DNA of 64,000 nt, taken from the NCBI RefSeq assembly GCF_000969765.1, contig NZ_CP011096.1:782496-846495 (forward strand), written 5' to 3'. Origin of the DNA: Mycoplasmopsis synoviae ATCC 25204. GTDB taxonomy: Bacteria > Bacillota_I > Bacilli_A > Mycoplasmatales > Metamycoplasmataceae. Shown here piece after piece: positions 55,803 to 64,000 of the stretch (positions within the stretch are counted from its first letter, which is position 1; each line of letters opens with the position of its first letter). The position numbers and the translations under genes are program-made. Under the pieces are notes generated by a model. That model was not told the DNA's origin, made no database searches, and saw only the letters and a program-made list of their open reading frames with translations.

Positions 55803-57517
55803 TTATTTTGTTAATAAATTAACTTTTACTTTAAATAGCCTTTGCATAAAGGTTATTTTACTTTGACGATTAGAGTCAATTATTTGTGAAAGAAGCACAA
55901 GTAAAATAGGGATCACAAAAGCAAAAATGATAATTGAAAGCTCTTTTGTTCATGAAGCCACTAAAAGACTAAGTCCAAAGAAAAAGTTTCAATCAAACAT
56001 TCCTAAAAATCCAATTCTAAATGGAAATGAGCCACTTGAATTAATAGCTCCAGCATGAGCTCTTAATGCAAAAATACCAAACGCAATCATTAATACTTCA
56101 AAAAATCCAAACAGTGCTGGAATTATAATTGCAGCCTTATATTCTCCGGATGCATTAGCATAAAGTCCAATAGATCCTGAGTTAAAAAATAAAATAATAA
56201 ATAAAGGATAGCAATAGGAATTACTCCGCCACTTGCTTTTGAAAGTCCCACTAAAACACAAACTGCTAAATACTGAGCTATTGTTCCTGAAATAAATCCA
56301 TATGTTACGGAATTAATGCTAAAGCCATACATTGTAGCAGCATCAACTGCCATAACCGCTCCTGGAAATAGCTTTTCAGAAATTCCTTGAAATGATTGCT
56401 GAAGCTCTGATACAAACATTCTAATTCCAGCTTGTATTATTAAAATAGAAATAACTATTTTAATAAAACCAAGCATTATATTAATAACTCAAAACTGAGC
56501 ATCAACATTTCACTCACTAAATTCTTTATTTATTTGACTATTTGAATTAATAAAGCGAATTTTATCTACTAAATCCTTCTTTTCTGCAGGTATTGCAGAA
56601 AACTGAATTATTAAAATCATAATAGTAAATAAAGTTAAAATCAAAATGCTTTGCGTAAAGATATTATCTTGAAAGATTTTAATTTTTTTACTTACTTTTT
56701 TAACTTCAGCTGAATCTTTGGCATTTCCAAAAAATTTCCAAGATCATAAGCAATAGATAGTCCTAACATTTGCTGATGTCCTACTGCAAAGCCGGCATTA
56801 TTTGTAATTTTATCAGCGCCTTTAATAGTTGTGGTAGTTCCTACTGATCAATATAGCCCTAAAATTAAAGAACTTATCAAAATAATGGCAATTATTTGGT
56901 CAATATTAATTGCTACATTTTTTTGATAAAAAATTAAAAAATAAACCACCGGAACCACAATAGCAGATTGCTGAAACATAACGTGTCCGGTAAGCATTAT
57001 TGAATGCATATTTGTAAATTTTCTTAAAGCTACCATTAAGATATTTACAAAAAATCCAAGTAGCATCGCATATGAAATTCAAGTCTCATAACCGGCATTA
57101 AAATCTTTAAGCCAGGCCGCTGAATCATTTAATACAAAATATGGATCCAGCGTAATTACTGAAGTTCTTAAATTAGATAGCGCGCTAAAAACTGGACGAG
57201 CTAAATTAATTAAAGTTGAAGCTCCAATTTTAAGCATAATAACTCAACCATGGCTTTTAGTATTCCTAAAAACGAATCACTAAAGCTTCTGCCTAATACT
57301 AAATAACACCAAAGACAACGCTTCCAATTAATATAGTTACAGAACCCATAAAATTACCAATTAATACTGAATTAACAAAAAATGTGTAGCTTCACCGAAG
57401 CTATTTTCATATTTATATATTCTTATTAAATAGGTAATTAAAGCTGTTAAAAATAAAACAACTAAAAAACTAGTAATTCCAATTATTGCTTTTTTATTAA
57501 CTTTGAATTTTTTCATA
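55803..57517 (-). pseudogene. Shattered PTS ascorbate permease EIIC (UlaA/SgaT-like)
   Basis: Membrane permease of an ascorbate-type PTS. Typical pieces: SFLVVLFLTALITYLIRIY, ARPVFSALSNLRTSVITLDPYFVLND, MLLGFFVNILMVALRKFTN, GTIAQYLAVCVLVGLSKASGG and FALRAHAGAINSSGSFPFRIGFLG. To read it through one must change frame near 57385, 57310, 57255, 56738 and 56205, often in homopolymers. The ATG at 57517 and final stop at 55803 still mark the full gene of about 570 residues. No working permease can be made from this sequence. Confidence 0.87.
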
Positions 57518-57642
57518 GTTTTATTTTGCTAGTTAGAAAATATATCAAATTATTAAAAAAATTCAAAAAATTGTAAAAATGCGCTTAATTTTATGCAATT
57601 TTTGCATTTTTTTGAGCTTAAAAGTCAAAAAGCATAATTTGA

Positions 57643-57648
57643 TATAAT
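57643..57648 (+). promoter_or_regulatory. -10 box of gyrB
   Basis: GATATAATAAA, TATAAT 49 bases before the gyrB ATG; AAGGGAAT is the ribosome site. Confidence 0.55.
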
Positions 57649-57696
57649 AAAAAATAACTAAATAAAGACGTTTGTTTAACAATTTTTAAGGGAATA

Positions 57697-59649
57697 ATGG
57701 AAGATAAAAACAAAGTTCAAAATAACGCTGAATATAACGCAGATTCTATTGAAGTTCTTGAAGGTTTAGAAGCCGTTAGAATGCGTCCTGGGATGTATAT
57801 CGGTTCTAAAGATAAAACCGGTCTACATCATTTAATTTGAGAAATAGTAGATAACTCTGTCGATGAAGTTTTAGCAGGATATGCCGATAATATAAAAATT
57901 ACTATCACTAAAGATGGTGGAGTTTCTGTAGAAGATAACGGTAGAGGAATACCAGTTGATATGCACTCTAAAGGTAAATCTGCTTTAGAGATAGTCTTTA
58001 CCGGACTTCACGCTGGTGGGAAATTTAAATCAGACGCTTATAAAGTATCCGGAGGGCTACATGGGGTTGGAGCTTCTGTAGTTAACGGACTTAGTTCATA
58101 TTTAGGGGTTTGGGTTAAAAGAAATGGAAACGTTTATTTTGCAGAATTTAAAGACGGTGGAAAACTCGAAGCTCCTATAAAAGTAATTGGAACAACTGGC
58201 GATAATAAAACCGGAACTAAAGTTTTATTTTATCCAGACTTTACAATTATGGATAAAAACGAATTCGATAAAAACTTAATAGTTGATCGTATTCGTCAAA
58301 CAGCTTATTTAAATAAAAATTTAAGAATATCTTTATCAGATGAAAGAGATAATAGCTTTGTTGAATTTTGTTATCCAAATGGAATTTTAGATTTCCTTAA
58401 TGTTATTACTAAAAGTAAAAACACTCTTCAAAATGATGAATTAATTTACACCGAAGGAACTTATCAAGACAAAACCGGTGACGTTAAAGTAGAAATAGCC
58501 ATGAGATATATGGCTAGCGCTGCTAAATCAAATGCAGTAGCCTACGCTTATACAAATAATATTTACAACAAAGAAGGTGGAACTCACCTTAATGGATTTT
58601 TTAATGGTTTAACTAGAATTTGAAATAACTATGCACAAGATAAAAAATTCTTTAAAACCCAAGGTGAGAAATTCTCAAGAGAAGATTTAGAAAATAACTT
58701 ATTTTTAATTATTTCTATAAAACACAATAACCCTGAATTTGAAGGGCAAACCAAACATAAATTAAATTCTAGAAATGCAAGCCCTGCAGTAAATAAAGTA
58801 TTTAGTGAAGTTTTTGAAAAAACTTTAGACCAAAATCCTAAATTCGCTGAAGAAGTTATTAAATACCTTCTTGATTTTAAAGCTAGAAGACTTAAAGACG
58901 AAAAAGAAAAAGAATTACAAAAGAAAAAAGGATTAGGTAATTCTAGCCTTCCTGGAAAGCTTTCTGATTGTTCAAGTAAAAACGCGGAAGAAACAGAGCT
59001 TTACATTGTCGAGGGTAATTCAGCTGGTGGTTCGGCTAAAATGGGAAGAGATCGCCACTTCCAAGCTATTCTTCCATTAAAAGGGAAAATCCTTAACGTT
59101 GAGAAAAAAGACATTGAGAAAATTTTAAAAAACGACGAAATATTATCTTTAATTGCAGCTTTAGGTGCTGGTGTTGGTCAAGACTTTAACGTCAACAAAG
59201 TAAGATATCAAAAAGTAATAATCATGACCGATGCCGATAGTGATGGATCACATATTAGAGTACTACTGATTACATTTTTCTTTAAATTATTTAGACAGCT
59301 TATCGAATATGGAATGCTTTACATCGCTCAGCCACCTTTATATAAAATAGAATCTAACAAAAAAGTTTACTACGCTTATAACGAAGCACAAAAAGAAGAA
59401 ATATTAGATTCTTTAGATAAATCTAAAAAAATAATGATTCAGCGTTACAAAGGTTTAGGGGAAATGAACGCCGACCAACTATGAGAAACTACCATGGATC
59501 CTAAAACTAGAAAAATGTTTCAAGTTCAAGTTTCAGATGCTGAAAAAGCAATGGAAGTTTTAAATATTTTAATGGGTGAAGAAACCGAACCTAGAAAAGA
59601 ATTCATTTTTGAAAACGCTAAAAAAGTAAGAGACATTGATTGAATTTAA
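57697..59649 (+). CDS. gyrB: DNA gyrase subunit B
   Basis: GyrB, 650 residues, the ATPase and TOPRIM subunit of gyrase. GHKL ATPase motifs [70 protein letters not shown] and [35 protein letters not shown] near the end and C-terminus [34 protein letters not shown] favours GyrB over ParE. TGA Trp codons at four or more sites. gyrA is not adjacent. First core gene after the accessory island. Confidence 0.95.
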
Positions 59650-59667
59650 GCTTTTTGTTAATTTTGC

Positions 59668-59673
59668 TATAAT
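59668..59673 (+). promoter_or_regulatory. -10 box ahead of nusA
   Basis: GCTATAATAAA, TATAAT 18 bases after the gyrB stop and 81 before nusA; the hairpin at 59695-59720 lies downstream of it. Confidence 0.5.
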
Positions 59674-59694
59674 AAAATTAACTTTTATACAAAT

Positions 59695-59722
59695 AAAAAA
59701 GTTGTTTATGCAACTTTTTTAA
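59695..59722 (+). terminator. Terminator/attenuator hairpin between gyrB and nusA
   Basis: Ten-base arms AAAAAAGTTG / CAACTTTTTT with a 6-base loop. It ends gyrB transcripts, but because a -10 box lies upstream of it, transcripts for nusA-infB would have to pass it. Confidence 0.7.
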
Positions 59723-59748
59723 TTTTTCTTGGAGAAAATTAATAAATA

Positions 59749-61431
59749 ATGGCAAAGAAAAAAGAAAAAGACACTTTTAAAAATGCATCTAATTCTAAAA
59801 AATGATTTCTTCTTTTAAATAGTTTTTCTAAAAACAAAGAAATATCAAATGACGAATTCATCGCAATGAGTCAAGAAGTAATCAACCACATCATTAATAG
59901 AAAACTAGACCCCGAAGCCGAGGTTGTTTTTTCTGTTGATAACGAAAAAGAAGAAATACTTCTGCTAAATAAAAACACCGAAGTTGTAGAAGATAGCGAA
60001 GCTGCTATGTATGATGAACTTTTAGGTATTTCTTACATTGGCCTATTAAAAGCTAAAGAAGTAAACAAAAACGCTAAAGTAGGTGATTTAATTTCATATC
60101 CTATTGAATTCAATAGCTTTGATCAAAAAAATCTAGTAGCTATGAGAAATGGCTTTAGCGCTGCTATTGCCGAAAAAGCTAAAAATAGATTATTTGCTAA
60201 ATACCACCCATTAATTGGTAGCAAATTAATGGTTCAAATCGCTAGCAAACACGAAAACGGCGGATTCTTTTTAAAACTAGAAGATGGCACTTCAGCATAT
60301 CTTCCTAAAAACTCAATTATTAAATCAGTTGAGCTAAACCCTGGGCAAAAATTTGACGTGTTCCTTAACTCAGTTAATATCGATGCTAAAGGGCTTTACC
60401 TTGAAGTTACCATGACATCACCTGAGCAAGTTAGAGATGTTTTATTTAGAGAAATTCCAGAGATTGCTAACGGCGATTTAATCATTAGAAACATTCAAAG
60501 AGTTCCAGGTGAAAGATCTAAAGTTGTAGTTTCACTAAATCCAGAAAAACAAAGTGCTCATACACACGATCTTTTAGGGGCTATGTTTGGTAACAAAGCT
60601 CAAAGAATTAACGATGTTTCAAAATCATTAAATAACGAAAAAATTGACGTTATTAGATTTGCAGAAAATCCAAAAGACTTTATTAGAAACGCAATGTCAC
60701 CATGCCCTGTAGTTGATGTTGTTAAAAACAAAAAAGGATTCTATGTTATAGTTCGCCCTGAAGATGTATCACTAGCTATAGGATCAAATGGTGTTAACGT
60801 TTCACTAGCAAGTAAAGTAACTAATAATAAAATCGATGTTTTAAGCACCGAACAAGCTTTCCAAGAAAAAATTTACTTCCAAGATAATTACGTTCCAGTT
60901 CACTACACACCAAGAGAAAGAAATAAAAACAATTTCAAAAAACAAGCTAGAGAAAGGGCTTCTTTTGGTTTTGACTTTGGAATTGAAGAATTTTCAAAAG
61001 ACGTTGCCAACTTTATTTCTAAAGTAGAACTTGAAGATTTACTAAAAGAAGATAAGGCGCAAGAAGCTAAGCAAGCAGAAGTTGCTAAACCCGCTACAGC
61101 TACTAGCGTTAAAAAACCTGCTAAATCTACAAAACTTAAAACCGAAGCAGTTGACTTTAATGCTTACTTTGATGAAACCAATTTAAAAGCTGGCGCACTT
61201 TCTGATGAATATTCTTTTGTTAATAAACTTGATGAATATCAACAATTTGAAAATGAATTTTCAGGTCAAAGCGTAGAAGAAGAAATTAAAGAAACTCAAA
61301 AACAAAAAGTTAAAAAAGAAAAAATATCAGCATTTTCTAAGAACTTTAAAATTGATGAGGATCTATTAAGTTATGGATTATCTAAAGATTTAGATTTAAG
61401 TGATTTAGATGATGAAAAATGAAAAAAATAA
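59749..61431 (+). CDS. nusA: Transcription factor NusA
   Basis: NusA, 560 residues, binds RNA polymerase and controls pausing, termination and antitermination. N-terminal domain, S1 domain (LIGSKLMVQIASKHENGGFFLKLEDG, in part), KH domains (RDVLFREIPEIANGDLIIRNIQRVPGERSKVVV region; FYVIVRPEDVSLAIGSNGVNVSLASKV). After about residue 390 comes a long acidic, low-complexity tail (KAQEAKQAEVAKPATATSV) ending in SKDLDLSDLDDEKWKK. I start at the ATG 59749 (AAAAAGTTG hairpin, then GGAG) rather than at 59866, because a TGA Trp (SKKWFLLL) hides the N-terminus. It overlaps ylxR by 20 bases. Confidence 0.94.
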
Positions 61432-61705
61432 CATTACAAGAAAGTGCATTGTCACTTCCTTGATTTTACCTGTTGAAAAATTAACTAGATTCAGTTTTAA
61501 TAAAACAACTAAAGAATTAAAATTAGATATAGATAAAAATCTAAAAAGTAGAGGCGCTTATTTTTTAAAAAATAAAGACAATTGAGAAATTTTAAAAAAA
61601 AGAAGACTTCTTAACAAAACATTTAAATATAACTTTACCATTGACATTTACAACGATATAGAAAAAGCTTTATGAGGTACCTATGAGCAAGAAAAAAACA
61701 AATAG
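61412..61705 (+). CDS. ylxR: YlxR-family RNA-binding protein (DUF448)
   Basis: A 97-residue YlxR protein, which lies between nusA and infB in most Firmicutes. Conserved start NITRKCIVTSLILPVEKLTRF and the RGAY segment (KNLKSRGAYFLKNKDNWEIL). The C-terminal part is shorter on conserved Cys/Lys motifs than in Bacillus. Two TGA Trp codons hide it from standard reading. The ATG lies inside the end of nusA (a second ATG at 61409 is equally possible), and its end overlaps infB by 23 bases. Confidence 0.88.
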
Positions 61706-63491
61706 AAAAAATAATATTGATGACATTAAAAATCAATTACAAAATGCTAAAACAGAATTAAAAAACGGAACTTTCTTTTTTACAGGAAAAATGTCAATTT
61801 TTGAATTTGCTAACAAAACAAATTTAAATGCAAATGAAATTGTTAAAAACTTTTTTCTAGCTGGTAAGTTATATAACATCAATCACATTCTTGAAGAAGA
61901 AGAAATTGCTCAACTTTGTATTGAAAACAATTTTGAATTTTCAAAAGAAACCAAAATTGATGGAACCAACTTTTTAGATGAAATCTCTTTTGAAGATAAA
62001 CCAGAAGATTTAATTAAAAGAGCGCCAATTATTACCATTATGGGTCACGTTGACCATGGTAAAACTAGTTTGATAGACAAAATTAGAAATTCTAATATTA
62101 CTAAGTCAGAAAGCAGCGGAATTACTCAACATACTGGTGCTTATCAAATAGTTCACAAAAACCAAAAAATAACCTTCATCGATACTCCTGGTCATGAAGC
62201 TTTTTCGGCCATGAGAGCTCGTGGTGCTAATGTTACCGATATTGTCGTTTTAGTAGTAGCTGCCGACGATGGGGTTATGCCTCAAACCGTTGAAGCGATA
62301 AAACACTGTAAAAATGCAAACGTTCCAATTATTGTTTTTGTTAACAAAATGGATAAACCAAATAAAGATCTTGATAAACTAAAAGGTCAACTTGCTGAAA
62401 ATGGTGTAGTTATTGAAGAATACGGTGGAAGCGTTCAAACAGCATATGGATCAGCTTTAAAAAATGAAGGTATTAAAGAGCTTTTTGATGAGATACTTTT
62501 ACTTTGCGAAGTTTTAGATTTAAAAGCTAATCCAAAAAGATTTCCAATTGGAACTGTTATTGAATCTAGAGTTGATAAAAGAATCGGAGCGCTTACTACT
62601 ATAATTGTTCAAAATGGAACTCTATATAAAGGTGACTTCCTGCTTGTTGGTTCTCAATATTCAAAAATAAGAACCCTTTCAGATGAAAACGGAAACGCTA
62701 TGGATTCAATCGAACCAGGTTGTCCTGCAGTGGTTACTGGTTTTAAAATTCCTCCTACAGCTGGTTCTAAATTTGTAGGTATAAACGATGAAAAATTTGC
62801 AAAGCGTTTAGCAAGCGAGAAAAACTATCAAGAAAAAATAAATAACTTATATTCACTTTCTAATTCGAATAATAATTCCGGCGGCAAAAAAGTTATTAAC
62901 GTTATTATTAAATCGGATACAAACGGAACTGCTGAAGCTATTAAAAATCAACTTGAATATTTAGAAAATGATGAAGCTAAAATTAAAGTTATTTCATCAA
63001 ACGTTGGTGATATAACCGAAAATGATTTAATGCTTGCTAAAGCTTCAGATTCAATTATTTTTACATTTAATTTAAAAGTTCTTCCAACTATTAGAGAGAA
63101 TTTAAAAGTTAAAAAAATAACTTTAATATCACATAATGTTATTTATAAAATAATTGAAGACTGTAAATTAATTTTAGATGAACATGTAACTCCAATTTAT
63201 GAAGAGAAAAAAATTGGTCAAGCGCATGTTATTAAAATATTTACTTATTCTAAACTTGGAACTATAGCTGGTTCAATGCAAGATACTGGTGTAGTACGTC
63301 TTGGAGCTAAAGTTAAAGTTTATAGAAAAAATAAATTAATTCATGAAGGTTTTGTTCAAACCTTAAAAAGAAATTTAAATGAAGTTAAAGAAGTAGAAAA
63401 AGGAAAAGACTTTGGTACACATTTAAAAGATTTTAATAACATTGAAGTAGATGATGTTTTAGAATTTTATGAAGATGTAAGGGTTAATTAA
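61683..63491 (+). CDS. infB: Translation initiation factor IF-2
   Basis: IF-2, 602 residues, the short form without a long N-terminal domain, as normal in mycoplasmas. Brings fMet-tRNA to the 30S subunit and hydrolyses GTP on subunit joining. IF2_N-like segment SIFEFANKTNLNANEIVKNFF, then G1 [17 protein letters not shown] (about residues 120-136), G3 FIDTPGHEAF, G4 FVNKMDKP, domains II-IV to the end. Overlaps ylxR by 23 bases at its start and apt by one base at its end. Confidence 0.97.
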   Translation: MSKKKTNRKNNIDDIKNQLQNAKTELKNGTFFFTGKMSIFEFANKTNLNANEIVKNFFLAGKLYNINHILEEEEIAQLCIENNFEFSKETKIDGTNFLDEISFEDKPEDLIKRAPIITIMGHVDHGKTSLIDKIRNSNITKSESSGITQHTGAYQIVHKNQKITFIDTPGHEAFSAMRARGANVTDIVVLVVAADDGVMPQTVEAIKHCKNANVPIIVFVNKMDKPNKDLDKLKGQLAENGVVIEEYGGSVQTAYGSALKNEGIKELFDEILLLCEVLDLKANPKRFPIGTVIESRVDKRIGALTTIIVQNGTLYKGDFLLVGSQYSKIRTLSDENGNAMDSIEPGCPAVVTGFKIPPTAGSKFVGINDEKFAKRLASEKNYQEKINNLYSLSNSNNNSGGKKVINVIIKSDTNGTAEAIKNQLEYLENDEAKIKVISSNVGDITENDLMLAKASDSIIFTFNLKVLPTIRENLKVKKITLISHNVIYKIIEDCKLILDEHVTPIYEEKKIGQAHVIKIFTYSKLGTIAGSMQDTGVVRLGAKVKVYRKNKLIHEGFVQTLKRNLNEVKEVEKGKDFGTHLKDFNNIEVDDVLEFYEDVRVN

Positions 63492-64000
63492 TGCAATTAA
63501 AAGATTACGTAAAAGATGTTTTAGATTTCCCTAAAAAAGGAATTGTCTTTAAAGATATTTCTCCATTATTAGCAGATAAAGATGCCTTTGATTTAATTAT
63601 TAAAGAAATGGCTAAATACTGCCAAAATTCAGATTACATTGTAGCCGCAGACGCTAGAGGATTTATTTTTGGCGCTGCTATTGCTTTCCATTTAAAAAAA
63701 CCATTTGTAATGGTTAGAAAACCAAAAAAAATGCCAGGTCCTAGCTATTCAGTTTCATACGAACTTGAATATGGGCACAACGTTTTAGAACTTCAAGAAG
63801 ATTTAATTAAAGAAAATGCTAGCGTTTCTATAGTTGACGATATTTTGGCAACCGGCGGAACACTAAATGCAATGATTGAACTTCTTGAAAAAGCTAAAGC
63901 TAAAGTTAATAATATAGTGGTGGCTATTGATTTAACAAAATTATCTCAAGATTTCAAATCAAGTTTAAAAACACCACTAGATTCAGTAATAAAATATTAA
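63491..64000 (+). CDS. apt: Adenine phosphoribosyltransferase
   Basis: Apt, 169 residues, converts adenine and PRPP to AMP: purine salvage, vital in an organism without purine synthesis. FPKKGIVFKDISPLLADKDAF and AADARGFIFGAAIAFHLKKPFVMVRKP at the N-terminal half, and the PRPP loop VSIVDDILATGGT. The stop codon is the last three bases of the window, so the gene is complete. Its ATG overlaps the infB stop by one base, so it is co-translated with infB. Confidence 0.96.
   Translation: MQLKDYVKDVLDFPKKGIVFKDISPLLADKDAFDLIIKEMAKYCQNSDYIVAADARGFIFGAAIAFHLKKPFVMVRKPKKMPGPSYSVSYELEYGHNVLELQEDLIKENASVSIVDDILATGGTLNAMIELLEKAKAKVNNIVVAIDLTKLSQDFKSSLKTPLDSVIKY

Noticed and set aside
57580..57620. Palindrome with ATGCAA / TTGCAT between IIC and gyrB as an operator
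   Set aside because: Too short and AT-rich to separate from a weak terminator or chance; no second copy found.

Overview
The window comes from a mollicute. It is very AT-rich, and TGA is read as tryptophan in almost every gene; the WCGDC and WCGAC motifs of both thioredoxins, for example, depend on a TGA Trp. The split S10 operon, an rrn unit without an adjacent 5S, the ackA-pta pair and the DUF31 peptidase lipoprotein fit the hominis group (Mycoplasmopsis/Metamycoplasma-like). I do not assign a species. The cell should ferment sugars: pyk, gpmI, gpsA, pta and ackA are all present.

Positions 1-10513 lie on the minus strand. They hold the start of the S10 operon (rpsJ, rplC), an operon pyk - RNase J-like gene - coiled-coil membrane protein - CGDC thioredoxin, and an operon pta-ackA-coaD-engB-exported protein in which most genes overlap or nearly touch. 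Positions 10624-18381 run mainly on the plus strand: gpsA, (trxA on minus), gpmI, a two-gene ABC-2 exporter and the ECF vitamin-transporter module ecfA1-ecfA2-ecfT. Positions 18419-26632 hold a DUF31 peptidase lipoprotein with a TTA repeat upstream, tRNA-Trp(CCA), ychF, rbgA, a YgjP-like metalloprotease, a Cof-type HAD phosphatase with a near-leaderless promoter, tuf with a long structured leader, and a decayed ABC exporter.

Positions 26692-31589 are one rrn operon (16S-23S, minus strand) with promoter, terminator and recognisable precursor-processing stems. The 23S carries A at the position equivalent to E. coli 2057, as expected for resistance to 14-membered macrolides. Positions 31606-40351 are core genes: recO, the Asp23-like/fakA-like/plsX group, rnc, smc, pyrH and frr.

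Positions 40352-57517 are an accessory island made mostly of DNA modification genes and gene wrecks. A type III mod-res pair is destroyed by frameshifts, stop codons and loss of catalytic motifs. On the minus strand follow a complete type I system (hsdM-hsdR-hsdS), a second hsdS body without a start (silent target-recognition cassette) and a tyrosine recombinase whose gene is bracketed by 15-bp inverted repeats. This looks like a shuffling specificity locus and is the most interesting part of the window. The island ends with a broken HAD phosphatase and a decaying ascorbate-type PTS whose IIA and IIB are intact but whose IIC is shattered.

Positions 57697-64000 return to core genes: gyrB, then the overlapping chain nusA-ylxR-infB-apt, preceded by a hairpin that could act as terminator or attenuator. 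There are no intergenic stretches above 300 bases; the longest, the 16S-23S spacer (about 300 bases), contains processing stems. No CRISPR array or insertion sequence was seen.
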